From contig NZ_CP113949.1 of NCBI RefSeq assembly GCF_026810445.1, forward strand, positions 3,782,001-3,846,000: a DNA stretch of 64,000 nt, given 5' to 3'. Made by a program: the position numbers and the translations under genes. This DNA comes from Pseudomonas sp. BSw22131 (GTDB lineage Bacteria > Pseudomonadota > Gammaproteobacteria > Pseudomonadales > Pseudomonadaceae). The notes beneath the pieces were generated by a model. That model worked only from the letters and a program-made list of their open reading frames with translations, had not been told where the DNA came from and searched no databases. Positions within the stretch are counted from its first letter, which is position 1; each line of letters begins with the position of its first letter. Shown one piece after another: positions 54,453 through 64,000 of this stretch.

Positions 54453-54483
54453 CAAAAAACGGCACCCCAGGGTGCCGTTTTTT
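54453..54483 (+). terminator. Terminator after folD
   Basis: The stem AAAAAACGGCACCC/GGGTGCCGTTTTTT with a short loop. It is symmetric enough to serve the convergent glpV transcript as well. Confidence 0.92.
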
Positions 54484-54505
54484 ATGGGTTGCTCAGATGT
54501 GAAGA

Positions 54506-54597
54506 TGTGGGAGCGCGCTTGCCTGCGATTGCGGTGTGTCAGGTGCCATAACGGTTAGATGCACCCTCATTATCGGGGGCAAGCGCGCTCCTACAGG
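54506..54597. repeat. REPIN between folD and glpV
   Basis: Inverted arms TGTGGGAGCGCGCTTGCCTGCGA and GGGGGCAAGCGCGCTCCTACAGG are separated by about 45 bases. The right arm ends three bases from the glpV stop codon. Confidence 0.85.
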
Positions 54598-54600
54598 TCT

Positions 54601-56370
<1,770 letters not shown>

Positions 56371-56427
56371 AGACACCTCCAGTGTTTTTTCTTATTTAGT
56401 CCCGCTTTCAAACCTCTAGCGACTCTA

Positions 56428-56517
56428 TGCAGGAGCGCGCTTGCCCGCGAGGGCGATCTGTCTGCGAAGAATGTATCGACCGACAGTCCTCTATCGCGGG
56501 CAAGCGCGCGCCTACAG
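56428..56517. repeat. REPIN within the glp operon, between glpU and glpV
   Basis: The arms TGCAGGAGCGCGCTTGCCCGCGA and TCGCGGGCAAGCGCGCGCCTACA are nearly perfect inverted repeats over about 45 intervening bases. In RNA they would form a long hairpin between the glpU and glpV coding regions. Confidence 0.88.
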
Positions 56518-56544
56518 TTGAGCGGCGCTCTTACGACTCAATCT

Positions 56545-56817
56545 TCAACCCCAACGCATTACCACCAACAGCCACAACAGGGACAACCCCGATGCAACCC
56601 AGATGCTCCAGTCGGTCGCGCCGATTACCAGCAAATGCAGGTAGGCGCTGCCCAATAATCCGATGAACAACCGATCGCCACGGGTGGTGGAGATCGGCAA
56701 GAAACCTCGCCGCTCAATGCTCGCCGAACGCAACTCCCAAGCGGTCATACCGACCAGGATTGCGGCGATGCTGCCAAAGAAAATTGCGGTGGGCAGTGTC
56801 CAGGCCATCCATTCCAT
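56545..56817 (-). CDS. glpU: DUF2160 small membrane protein of glycerol ABC operon
   Basis: A 90-residue protein with three hydrophobic helices (LPTAIFFGSIAAILVGMTAW, RLFIGLLGSAYLHLLVIGA, SIWVASGLSLLWLLVVMRWG) and the central ERRGFLPISTTRGDRLFIGLL. This pattern is DUF2160, found in operons for glycerol uptake, where it is called GlpU and has no settled role. It lies 12 bp after glpQ. Confidence 0.85.
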   Translation of the reverse strand: MEWMAWTLPTAIFFGSIAAILVGMTAWELRSASIERRGFLPISTTRGDRLFIGLLGSAYLHLLVIGATDWSIWVASGLSLLWLLVVMRWG

Positions 56818-56829
56818 ATCAGCGACTCC

Positions 56830-57648
56830 TCAGACACGACCAAGAGCAAAGCCCTTGACCACGTGATTGCGAACGAACCAGATCACCAGCATCCCCGGCA
56901 GGATAGTCAATACCCCGGCCGCTGCCAGCACCCCCCAATCAATACCCGAAGCCGACACTGTACGCGTCATCACGGCCGCGATCGGCTTGGCGTTAACCGA
57001 TGTCAGCGTGCGCGCCAACAACAGTTCAACCCAGGAGAACATGAAGCAGAAGAACGCTGTCACACCGATGCCAGAGCCAATCAACGGGATGAAGATCTTG
57101 CCGAAGAACTTGGGAAAGCTGTAACCGTCGATGTACGCCGTTTCGTCGATCTCTTTCGGTACGCCCGACATGAAGCCTTCGAGAATCCACACCGCCAGCG
57201 GCACGTTGAACAGGCAATGTGCCAATGCGACCGCGATGTGAGTGTCGAACAACCCGATGGAGGAGTACAGCTGGAAAAACGGAAGCAGGAACACCGCCGG
57301 TGGCGCCATTCGGTTGGTCAGCAACCAGAAGAACAGGTGCTTGTCGCCGAGGAAACGATAGCGTGAAAACGCATAAGCCGCAGGCAATGCCACGCTCAGC
57401 GATATCACGGTATTCAGGCAAACGTAGTACAGCGAGTTGATGTAGCCGCTGTACCAGCTTTCATCGGTGAAAATCACCTTGTAGTTCGCCAGTGTGAAGT
57501 CCTGCGGGAACAGCGTCAGACCGCCGAGGATTTCGGTGTTGGTCTTGAACGACATGTTCACCAGCCAGTAAATCGGCAGCAGCAGGAACACCAGATAGAT
57601 CCACAACGGGATGATTGTTTTCAGAGAAACTTTTGCGCGCATGTTCAT
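56830..57648 (-). CDS. glpQ: Glycerol-type ABC transporter permease (second)
   Basis: The 272-residue MalG-like permease has six membrane helices. It begins MNMRAKVSLKTIIPLWIYLVF and has the EAA loop EIDETAYIDGYSFPKFFGKIFIPL (about 175-198) that contacts the ATPases. It pairs with the product of the upstream permease gene, nine bases away. The symbol follows the order of the Rhizobium glpSTPQUV operon and should not be confused with glpQ for glycerophosphodiesterase. Confidence 0.85.
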   Translation of the reverse strand: MNMRAKVSLKTIIPLWIYLVFLLLPIYWLVNMSFKTNTEILGGLTLFPQDFTLANYKVIFTDESWYSGYINSLYYVCLNTVISLSVALPAAYAFSRYRFLGDKHLFFWLLTNRMAPPAVFLLPFFQLYSSIGLFDTHIAVALAHCLFNVPLAVWILEGFMSGVPKEIDETAYIDGYSFPKFFGKIFIPLIGSGIGVTAFFCFMFSWVELLLARTLTSVNAKPIAAVMTRTVSASGIDWGVLAAAGVLTILPGMLVIWFVRNHVVKGFALGRV

Positions 57649-57657
57649 GGCCGCTCC

Positions 57658-58524
57658 TCAGTTCTTTTCGCCGTGGGTCATGGCGGTGTAGAACACCCAC
57701 GACACCAACAGAATGATCAGGAAATACACCAGCGAGAAAGCCGCCGCCGGACCGAGGTCAAACTGCCCCAGGGCCATGGTGGTGAGGGTCTGGCTGAGGA
57801 ACGTCGTCGAGTTACCCGGACCGCCACCGGTGAGCACGAACGGCTCGGTGTAAATCATGAAACTGTCCATGAACCGCAGCATCACCGCGATCAACAGCAC
57901 GCTCTTCATCTTCGGCAACTGGATGTGACGGAACACCGCCCAGCTCGACGCCCGATCAATGCGCGCGGCCTGGTAATACACATCCGGAATAGCCCGCAGG
58001 CCGGAATAAGCGAGCAGCGCCACCAGTGAAGTCCAGTGCCAGACGTCAATGATCAGCACCGTTACCCAGGCATCCGAAGCGTTCGCGGCGTAGTTGTAGC
58101 TGATGCCCAGCACGTTGTTGAGAAACCAGCCCATCAGGCCGATATCGCCACGGCCAAAGATCTGCCAGATGGTGCCGACCACGTTAAACGGAATCAGCAG
58201 CGGAATGGTCATCACGATCAGGCACAGCGAAGACCAGCGCCCTTTTGTCGGCATACACAGCGCAATACCGATACCCAGCGGGATCTCGATCAACAGCACA
58301 CACGCCGAATAGATGAACTGACGCAACAGCGAATCGTGCAGGCGCGGGTCCTGCAACACTTGGCGGAACCAGTCGGTACCGACGAAGTAGCGGCTGGACT
58401 GGTCGAAAATGTCCTGCACCGAATAGTTGACCACGGTCATCATCGGGATGATGGCGCTGAACGCCACCAGCAGAAACACTGGCATTACCAACCACCAGGC
58501 TTTGTTGTTCTGCACCTTACTCAT
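57658..58524 (-). CDS. glpP: Glycerol-type ABC transporter permease (first)
   Basis: The 288-residue MalF-like permease begins MSKVQNNKAWWLVMPVFLLV. It has six helices and the EAA loop IPDVYYQAARIDRASSWAVFRHIQLPKM (about 196-223). Its start overlaps the end of glpT by eight bases, marking tight coupling; the in-frame ATG at 58536 lies deeper inside glpT and is less likely. Confidence 0.86.
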   Translation of the reverse strand: MSKVQNNKAWWLVMPVFLLVAFSAIIPMMTVVNYSVQDIFDQSSRYFVGTDWFRQVLQDPRLHDSLLRQFIYSACVLLIEIPLGIGIALCMPTKGRWSSLCLIVMTIPLLIPFNVVGTIWQIFGRGDIGLMGWFLNNVLGISYNYAANASDAWVTVLIIDVWHWTSLVALLAYSGLRAIPDVYYQAARIDRASSWAVFRHIQLPKMKSVLLIAVMLRFMDSFMIYTEPFVLTGGGPGNSTTFLSQTLTTMALGQFDLGPAAAFSLVYFLIILLVSWVFYTAMTHGEKN

Positions 58525-59635
58525 GGGGCACCTCACTCGCCGGGTTGGCTTCCAGCAGATAGTCGTCGGCGTACAGCATCAACCACTGGCCGGGAAAACT
58601 GATCCATGCCTGACCTTGCGGCACCGGTTTGTCTTCCTGAATGCGGACCTTGAGCAACTGGCCCGCCAGTTTCAGCGTAATGATCTTGTAGGTGCCGAGG
58701 TCTTCGACGTAAGTCACGTCAGCGCACATGGCGTCGTCGTACGGGCCGTCCCAGAGATGCACGAACTCAGGGCGAATGCCGACCTTGAGGCTGGTCCACT
58801 GAGTCGACGCCAGGCGTTGCTGCAAACCTTCGGACAGCGGCAGGTGAATGTCACCGAACCCTACGCCACCCGGTTGCGGGGTGACTTCGATCAGGTTCAT
58901 GCCGGGGCTGCCGATGAAGTAGCCGACGAAGGTGTGACGTGGTTTTTCGAACAGCTCGCGGGGCGTGCCGAACTGCACGATCTGACCGCCGAACATCACG
59001 GCGATCTTATCGGCAAAAGTCGAAGCCTCAAGCTGGTCGTGGGTGACGTAGACCATGGTGATGTTGAACTGCTCATGGATTTGTTTGAGCTTGCGCCGCA
59101 GCTTCCACTTCAGGTGCGGGTCAATAACGGTCAACGGTTCGTCGAACAGGATCGCTGATACGTCATCGCGCACGAGACCCCGGCCCATCGAGACTTTCTG
59201 TTTCTCGTCGGCGGTGAGGTTCTTGGCTTTCTTTTTAAGCAGCGGTTGCAGGTCAAGTACGTCGGCGATTTCGTGAACCTTGGCCGCTACCTTTTTCTCA
59301 TCCATGCCCTGGTTGCGGAGCGGGAACGCGAGGTTGTCGAACACCGTCATGGTGTCGTACACCACCGGAAACTGGAAAACCTGGGCGATGTTGCGCTGCT
59401 CGGGGGACATGTCGTTGACCACTGTGCTGTCGAACATCACCTTGCCTTCCGACGGGCTCAGCAGGCCGGAAATGATGTTGAGCAGGGTCGATTTGCCGCA
59501 GCCGGACGGGCCAAGCAACGCGTAAGCGCCGCCCTGCTCCCAGATGTGGCTCATCTCGCGGATCGCATAGTCTTCAGGCCCGCTTGGCGTGGCGCTGTAA
59601 CTATGGGCGAGGTTTTGCAAACGGATCTCAGCCAT
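58517..59635 (-). CDS. glpT: Glycerol-type ABC transporter ATPase (second)
   Basis: The 372-residue ATPase of the MalK/UgpC group shows Walker A GPSGCGKSTLLNIISG (about 39-54), Q-loop VFQFPVVYDTMTVF, signature LTADEKQKVSMGRGL (a non-canonical LSGGQ) and Walker B AILFDEPLTVIDPH. A C-terminal regulatory TOBE domain follows. Its ATG overlaps the glpS stop. The unusual signature motif LTADEK is notable, since the partner ATPase keeps a normal LSGGQ. It is not the glycerol-3-phosphate antiporter also called GlpT. Confidence 0.87.
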   Translation of the reverse strand: MAEIRLQNLAHSYSATPSGPEDYAIREMSHIWEQGGAYALLGPSGCGKSTLLNIISGLLSPSEGKVMFDSTVVNDMSPEQRNIAQVFQFPVVYDTMTVFDNLAFPLRNQGMDEKKVAAKVHEIADVLDLQPLLKKKAKNLTADEKQKVSMGRGLVRDDVSAILFDEPLTVIDPHLKWKLRRKLKQIHEQFNITMVYVTHDQLEASTFADKIAVMFGGQIVQFGTPRELFEKPRHTFVGYFIGSPGMNLIEVTPQPGGVGFGDIHLPLSEGLQQRLASTQWTSLKVGIRPEFVHLWDGPYDDAMCADVTYVEDLGTYKIITLKLAGQLLKVRIQEDKPVPQGQAWISFPGQWLMLYADDYLLEANPASEVPHE

Positions 59636-60729
59636 CAGGCAACCCTCGCCATGCGCAGGCCCGGCGCCTGAATCAGGCCGCCCTGCTGATCGAATACAAA
59701 CAATTTATGCGTCGGGATGTAGACGCGGATCGACGCATCGACGTCGTACGCATGCACGCCCGGCAAATGCAGCACCAGCGAGAAATGCTCGTTGCGCACA
59801 TGCAGGAATGTTTCGGAACCGCTGATCTCGGCCAGCTCCACAGTCACCGCCAGTTCCAGATCGTCGTCGTTGGACGGCACCAGGCTCAGGTGGCTCGGGC
59901 GCACGCCAAAGCGGTAGTCGCCATCACCGATATTGCGCAGATCAACGTTGAGCGGGAAGTGTGCAAAGTTGGCGAAGCTGACTTCGTTGCCTTGTATGCG
60001 GCCCGGCATCAGGTTGATCGGCGGCTCTGAAAACAGCTCGGCGGCGAGCACGGTTTTCGGCTGGTGATAGACCTCAGGCGTGCGACCGCTCTGGATCACC
60101 CGGCCCTCGTGAAGAATGGTCGTGGTACCACCGAGGGCGAGCGCTTCGTTCGGCTCGGTGGTGGCGTAGATCGCGATGGTGTGGCGCGCTTCAAACAACA
60201 GGCGCATCTCCTGACGCAGCTCTTCGCGCAGCTTGTAGTCCAGGTTGACCAGGGGCTCATCGAACAGGATCAGCTCAGCGTCCTTGACCAGCGCCCGCGC
60301 CATGGCGGTACGTTGCTGCTGGCCGCCGGAGAGTTCCAGGGGATAACGGGAGAGGAATTTTTCGATCCGCAGCATTTTCGCGGTTTCCAGAACCTTGTTC
60401 TGGATTTCTTCTTTCGATACACCGGCCTGACGCAGTGGCGAGGCGATATTGTCGAAAACGGTCATGCTCGGGTAGTTGATGAACTGCTGATACACCATTG
60501 AAACGTTGCGATGGCGCACGGCAACTTTGGTGACATCTTTGCCATTCATCAGTACCCGGCCGCTGTCTGGCTTGTCCAGGCCGGCCATCAGGCGCATCAG
60601 GCTGGTTTTGCCTGATAAGGTGCGCCCCAGCAATACGTTGAATGAGCCAGGTTCGAAGCTCAGCGACGCATCATCGATCCAGATCTGACCGTCGACTGCG
60701 CGGCTGACGTGCTCAAGCGTGAGAGACAT
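59635..60729 (-). CDS. glpS: Glycerol-type ABC transporter ATPase (first)
   Basis: The 364-residue ATPase opens the operon. Walker A is [18 protein letters not shown] (about 33-50, deviating from GPSGSGKS), Q-loop [17 protein letters not shown], signature [15 protein letters not shown] and Walker [16 protein letters not shown], with a C-terminal TOBE domain. The H-loop appears altered: [17 protein letters not shown] has Thr-Glu where MalK-type enzymes have a conserved His (THDQ). It would therefore form an asymmetric pair with GlpT, which retains THDQ. A sigma54-type promoter lies about 90 bp upstream. Confidence 0.88.
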   Translation of the reverse strand: MSLTLEHVSRAVDGQIWIDDASLSFEPGSFNVLLGRTLSGKTSLMRLMAGLDKPDSGRVLMNGKDVTKVAVRHRNVSMVYQQFINYPSMTVFDNIASPLRQAGVSKEEIQNKVLETAKMLRIEKFLSRYPLELSGGQQQRTAMARALVKDAELILFDEPLVNLDYKLREELRQEMRLLFEARHTIAIYATTEPNEALALGGTTTILHEGRVIQSGRTPEVYHQPKTVLAAELFSEPPINLMPGRIQGNEVSFANFAHFPLNVDLRNIGDGDYRFGVRPSHLSLVPSNDDDLELAVTVELAEISGSETFLHVRNEHFSLVLHLPGVHAYDVDASIRVYIPTHKLFVFDQQGGLIQAPGLRMARVA

Positions 60730-60815
60730 GGCGTGCCCTTTTGTCTGTTCTGATTCTTATTAGAAGACTGGTGCTTGTTGTTCTGGTCGCACGTTCGTCG
60801 ACCCGCTTGTTGGAT

Positions 60816-60832
60816 AGCGACAATCATGCCAA
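60816..60832 (-). promoter_or_regulatory. Sigma54 promoter of the glp transport operon
   Basis: On the minus strand TTGGCATGATTGTCGCT has the invariant GG and GC separated by ten bases and matches TGGCAYR-N4-TTGCW at all but one important position. It points towards glpS, with an expected start of transcription near 60805 and a leader of about 75 bases. Confidence 0.72.
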
Positions 60833-60916
60833 TCCGCGCGCACACGCACCTGAACAGCCACAAGCCACGGAATAGAGCCTTCTCGACGAGTTGCGCATCA
60901 GACTTACATTCGTTGC

Positions 60917-60986
60917 TGAACAAAAATGAACAGTAAACACTGAACACCTGAACAAAATGAACATTGACTTTGAACAATCCTGAACA
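60917..60986. repeat. TGAACA direct-repeat array, probable enhancer
   Basis: TGAACA occurs seven times in 70 bases, starting at 60917, 60927, 60941, 60949, 60958, 60971 and 60981, all in the same orientation. An eighth copy is at 60851. Spacing is 8 to 14 bases. The array lies about 110-180 bases upstream of the predicted sigma54 start and adjacent to the activator gene, the typical place for an enhancer. Confidence 0.8.
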
Positions 60987-61079
60987 ACAATGGACGTAGG
61001 TTCCGGGCACGGATGCTCATGCAAGCCGCTGATAAAAAACAAAGCATAAAAATAAAAGCATCCGCGCGGACTCCAACCC

Positions 61080-62930
61080 ATGGCCTTACCCAGCGTCTCC
61101 AGTAATCACGACACCATCATTCAGGACTCATGGGCCCGCTGCCGCGAATTCGGCCTGGACCATCAGTCGCGCCCCGCCTTCGGTCAGTTACCTGCACAAC
61201 AGGTTGCGCAGTTGCTTGAGCGCAATCATTCGTTAGTGCAAACCACGCATCAGCAAGTGCTGCCCTTTTACGAAAACATCCTCAGTAACTCCAATTGCCT
61301 GATCCTGCTGGCTGACCACCGAGGCCAGGTGCTGAACTCGTGGGGCACCAAACGCTTCGTCGAGCCGAAGCAAAGCCTGGGGTTCGTCGCCGGTGCCAGC
61401 TGGGTTGAACAAGCCACCGGCACCAATGCCATTGGCACCGCGCTGGCGTGCGAGCAGGCTGTACACATTGAGCACGACGAACACTTTCTGAAGGCCAATC
61501 GCTTCATGACCGGTTCTGCTGCGCCAATCTTCGATGCCAGCCGCCGCATGATCGCAGTGCTCGATGTCTCCAGCGACAGCTTCCTGCCGCCATCCCACAC
61601 GCTGGGCATGGTGAAAATGATGAGCCAGACCATCGAAAACCGGCTAATCCTCGACCAGTTCCACCACAGCTATTTCCAGCTCACGTTCAACACCGGCCTT
61701 AATAACCTCGACAGTCAATGGGCGGGTTTGCTGGTGTTCGACGAAAGCGGACACATCCTCTGTGCCAATCGGCGCGCCGACAATCTGCTGGGCGTGAGCC
61801 TGTTGCGGGTCAACATCGAAGACCTGTTCAAGGCGCCGGTCTCGCAACTGCTCGATCAGGTCGAGGGCCAGCCGTTCGAATTGCAGGCGTCAGGGCATAA
61901 CCGTTTTCATTGCCTGCTCAAGCGCCCCAAGGCTCAAGTCCTCCAACTGCGCAGCGTACCGTCTGCCAGGAAACCGCTGATCAACGAGCCCTCGCCTCTT
62001 GCAGATATGGGATTGGGAGACGAGAAAGTCGCGAAGGCCGCCAGTCAGGCGCAGCGCTTGCTGGAGAAAAACATTCCACTGCTGATTCACGGCGAAACGG
62101 GTGTCGGCAAAGAGGTCTTCGTCAAGGCCCTGCATCAGGCGAGCTCGCGTTCGCAGCAGCCGTTGATTGCCGTCAACTGCGCAGCGATTCCGTCCGAACT
62201 GGTCGAGGCTGAGCTGTTCGGCTACGAAAAAGGTGCCTTCACCGGCGCTCACCACAAAGGCAGCATCGGGCTGATCCGCAAGGCCGACAAAGGCACTCTG
62301 TTTCTGGACGAGATCGGCGACATGCCGCTGCCAGTTCAGGCAAGACTGTTGCGGGTGTTGCAGGAACGCTGCGTGCAGCCGCTGGGCAGCAGCGAGTTGT
62401 ATCCGGTGGACATTCGGGTAATTTCCGCCACCCATTGTTCGTTGCGCGAACAGGTGCAGAGCGGGCACTTCCGTCAGGATTTGTATTACCGAATCAGCGG
62501 GCTGAACCTTGAGCTGCCGCCGTTGCGCGAGCGCACTGATAAAGCCGCGCTGGTACGACGGATCTGGGAGCAACATCGGGAACCTGAGCAAACAGCCGGA
62601 TTCGACGCGCAAGTGATGGCACTGTTCGAACGCCATCCGTGGCCTGGCAACTTGCGTCAGTTGAGCAACGTTATTCAGGTGGCGTTGGCGCTGGCTGACG
62701 ACGAGGTGATTTCGGCAGAGCACTTGCCGGAGGATTTTTTCGCGGATATGGAGATGGGCAGCGATTTCTCACAGCCCGGCGAAGCGCTGAATGCCAAAGC
62801 GAATCTGGCCTCGGCAGCGGATTTGAGTGAGTTGTTGCAGGAGAGCGGCGGGAATATCTCCCACCTGGCCAAGCGGTTGGGCGTTAGCCGCAATACGCTT
62901 TACAAGCGGCTGCGCGAGCAGGGGTTTTGA
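61080..62930 (+). CDS. AcoR-like sigma54-dependent transcriptional activator
   Basis: The 616-residue enhancer-binding protein has an N-terminal GAF-type sensory region (about 50-190, containing GASWVEQATGTNAIGTALA), a PAS-like stretch (about 210-270) and an AAA+ domain (about 305-530). The AAA+ domain shows Walker A HGETGVGKEVF, the sigma54-contacting loop GAFTGA (YEKGAFTGAHHKG) and Walker B GTLFLDEIGDMP. A Fis-type helix-turn-helix follows at the end (HLAKRLGVSRNTLYKRL). The layout matches AcoR, activator of acetoin catabolism, and its relatives for alcohols and polyols. It diverges from the glp transport operon, whose promoter is of the sigma54 type, and is therefore the likely regulator of glycerol uptake. 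The ligand is unknown. Confidence 0.9.
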   Translation: MALPSVSSNHDTIIQDSWARCREFGLDHQSRPAFGQLPAQQVAQLLERNHSLVQTTHQQVLPFYENILSNSNCLILLADHRGQVLNSWGTKRFVEPKQSLGFVAGASWVEQATGTNAIGTALACEQAVHIEHDEHFLKANRFMTGSAAPIFDASRRMIAVLDVSSDSFLPPSHTLGMVKMMSQTIENRLILDQFHHSYFQLTFNTGLNNLDSQWAGLLVFDESGHILCANRRADNLLGVSLLRVNIEDLFKAPVSQLLDQVEGQPFELQASGHNRFHCLLKRPKAQVLQLRSVPSARKPLINEPSPLADMGLGDEKVAKAASQAQRLLEKNIPLLIHGETGVGKEVFVKALHQASSRSQQPLIAVNCAAIPSELVEAELFGYEKGAFTGAHHKGSIGLIRKADKGTLFLDEIGDMPLPVQARLLRVLQERCVQPLGSSELYPVDIRVISATHCSLREQVQSGHFRQDLYYRISGLNLELPPLRERTDKAALVRRIWEQHREPEQTAGFDAQVMALFERHPWPGNLRQLSNVIQVALALADDEVISAEHLPEDFFADMEMGSDFSQPGEALNAKANLASAADLSELLQESGGNISHLAKRLGVSRNTLYKRLREQGF

Positions 62931-62961
62931 TTTGAGGTCGGCGGCGTCTGCAATGACGTCT

Positions 62962-63020
62962 TTCGCGGGCAAGCTCCTACAGTTGAATGCGATCCCTTGT
63001 AGGAGCGCGCTTGCCCGCGA
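62962..63020. repeat. Two REP units in outward orientation
   Basis: TTCGCGGGCAAGCTCCTACA (62962-62981) and TGTAGGAGCGCGCTTGCCCGCGA (62998-63020) face away from each other, the reverse of the REPIN order elsewhere. They sit between the convergent activator gene and cysS. Confidence 0.8.
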
Positions 63021-63040
63021 TGGGTGTTTGACGCCGATGA

Positions 63041-64000
63041 TCAATCCGCCAAACGCCAGGTCGTCACGCCCTTGCCGTCTTCCAGCACAACGCCCATGTC
63101 GGTGAGCTGGTCGCGAACCCGGTCCGATTCTGCCCAGTTCTTGTCGGCACGCGCCTGCAGACGCGCCTGAATCAACGCCTCCACTTCTGCCGCATCGACA
63201 CGGCCTTCAGCGCCTGCACGCAAGAAATCGTCTGCCTCCAGCTGCAACACGCCCAACACACTGGCGAGCTGCTTCAAACGTGCTGCCAAACCGGCAGCAG
63301 CGGCCTTATCGCTTTCGCGCAGACGGTTGATCTCGCGCACCATCTCAAACAGCACGGCGCACGCTTCCGGCGTGCCGAAGTCATCGTTCATTGCCGCTGT
63401 GAAACGCTCGACGAACGCTTCGCCACCCGAAGGCTCGGCCAGCGGCAAGCCGCGCAACGCGTGGTAGAACCGCTCCAGCGCCGACTTCGATTCCTTCAGG
63501 CTGTCTTCGGAATAGTTGATCGCGCTGCGGTAGTGACTGGACACCAACAGATAACGCACCACTTCCGGCTGATACTTTTCCAGCACATCGCGAATGGTGA
63601 AGAAGTTGTTCAAGGACTTGGACATCTTCTCGCCATTGATGCGAATCATGCCGCAATGCAGCCAGGCGTTGGCATAGGTCTTGCCGGTGGCCGCTTCGCT
63701 CTGGGCGATTTCGTTCTCATGGTGCGGAAACTCGAGGTCGCTGCCCCCGCCATGAATATCGAACGTCTCACCCAGGCAGCAGGTGGACATCACCGAGCAT
63801 TCAATGTGCCAGCCCGGACGCCCGGCGCCCCACGGCGATTCCCAGCTTGGCTCTCCCGGCTTGACGCCTTTCCACAGCACGAAATCCAGCGGATCGTCTT
63901 TGGATTCGTCCACTTCGATGCGCGCGCCGATGCGCAAATCTTCGATCTTCTTGCGCGACAGCTTGCCGTAACCGAGGAACTTGCCCACGCGGTAATACAC
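63041..64000 (-). CDS. cysS: Cysteinyl-tRNA synthetase, 3' portion (truncated by window edge)
   Basis: The last 319 residues of a class I aminoacyl-tRNA synthetase; the N-terminal part with the HIGH motif lies beyond the window. Visible features are PGWHIECSVMSTCCLGETFDIHGGG and EFPHHENEIAQSEAATG (zinc site with Cys and His ligands), the KMSKS loop GEKMSKSLNNFF and the helical anticodon-binding domain ending in DGKGVTTWRLAD. It charges tRNA-Cys. In Pseudomonas it normally lies next to folD; here the glp operon and its regulator separate them. Confidence 0.95.
   Translation of the reverse strand: MYYRVGKFLGYGKLSRKKIEDLRIGARIEVDESKDDPLDFVLWKGVKPGEPSWESPWGAGRPGWHIECSVMSTCCLGETFDIHGGGSDLEFPHHENEIAQSEAATGKTYANAWLHCGMIRINGEKMSKSLNNFFTIRDVLEKYQPEVVRYLLVSSHYRSAINYSEDSLKESKSALERFYHALRGLPLAEPSGGEAFVERFTAAMNDDFGTPEACAVLFEMVREINRLRESDKAAAAGLAARLKQLASVLGVLQLEADDFLRAGAEGRVDAAEVEALIQARLQARADKNWAESDRVRDQLTDMGVVLEDGKGVTTWRLAD

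Noticed and set aside
60917..60986. CRISPR or iteron-type origin suggested by the TGAACA repeats
   Set aside because: The repeats are only six bases with irregular spacing, and the site lies between a sigma54 activator gene and a sigma54 promoter, which explains them better as an enhancer.
61080..62930. NorR or another nitric-oxide-type activator
   Set aside because: The N-terminal region has the AcoR-type GAF segment (GASWVEQATGTNAIGTALA), and the neighbours are for polyol transport, not nitric oxide metabolism.

Overview
The window reads as chromosomal DNA of a fluorescent or plant-associated Pseudomonas. The evidence is the gene order (cysS-folD-tRNAs-tig-clpP-clpX-lon-hupB-ppiD, fabI-yejFEBA-mltD-gloB-rnhA-dnaQ, and cco-ccoGHIS-hemN-anr-apt), the aer-like aerotaxis receptor, the high GC content of the core genes, and REP palindromes built around GTAGGAGCG. 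All functional calls come from reading the translations and motifs; no database was searched.

Layout. 1-2.5 kb: a CPBP protease and an Aer-type chemoreceptor. 2.6-12.6 kb: an accessory island, AT-richer than its surroundings. It holds four intact genes and one decayed copy of a family of signal-peptide-less proteins built from about 110-residue Ig-like modules, a pertactin-type autotransporter, and a second frameshifted remnant. 12.6-14.1 kb: a small hydrolase and a non-coding stretch with three consecutive hairpins. 14.2-25.8 kb: the microaerobic respiration block, with cbb3 oxidase ccoNOQP, assembly genes ccoGHIS, a SafE-like membrane protein, hemN behind a clear ANR/FNR box, anr, and apt.

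25.9-30.9 kb: FMN reductase, a 70-residue protein, an array of phased heptamers lying exactly between two convergent stop codons, a streptothricin-acetyltransferase-like gene, dnaQ, rnhA, a methyltransferase and gloB. 31-41 kb: mltD, a peptide ABC transporter with two tandem binding proteins, and fabI. 41-44 kb: nhaA and a DUF2254 membrane protein. 44-53 kb: ppiD, hupB, lon (with a sigma32 promoter), clpX, clpP, tig, then tRNA-Leu, tRNA-His and tRNA-Arg and their promoter. 53.5-63 kb: folD, then a glycerol-type ABC transport operon in the order glpS-T-P-Q-U-V, diverging from an AcoR-like sigma54 activator. 63 kb to the end: the 3' part of cysS.

Three regions stand out. The first is the modular Ig-like gene island, where intact and decayed copies sit side by side around a surface autotransporter. 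The second is the 350-bp gap between glpS and the AcoR-like gene: it carries a GG-N10-GC sigma54 promoter and seven TGAACA repeats in 70 bp, a self-consistent enhancer-promoter arrangement that predicts who controls the glycerol transporter. The third is the heptamer array at 27.0-27.2 kb. Its two halves are near complementary, and it runs from the AGC-TGA end of one gene to the AGC-TGA end of the facing gene.
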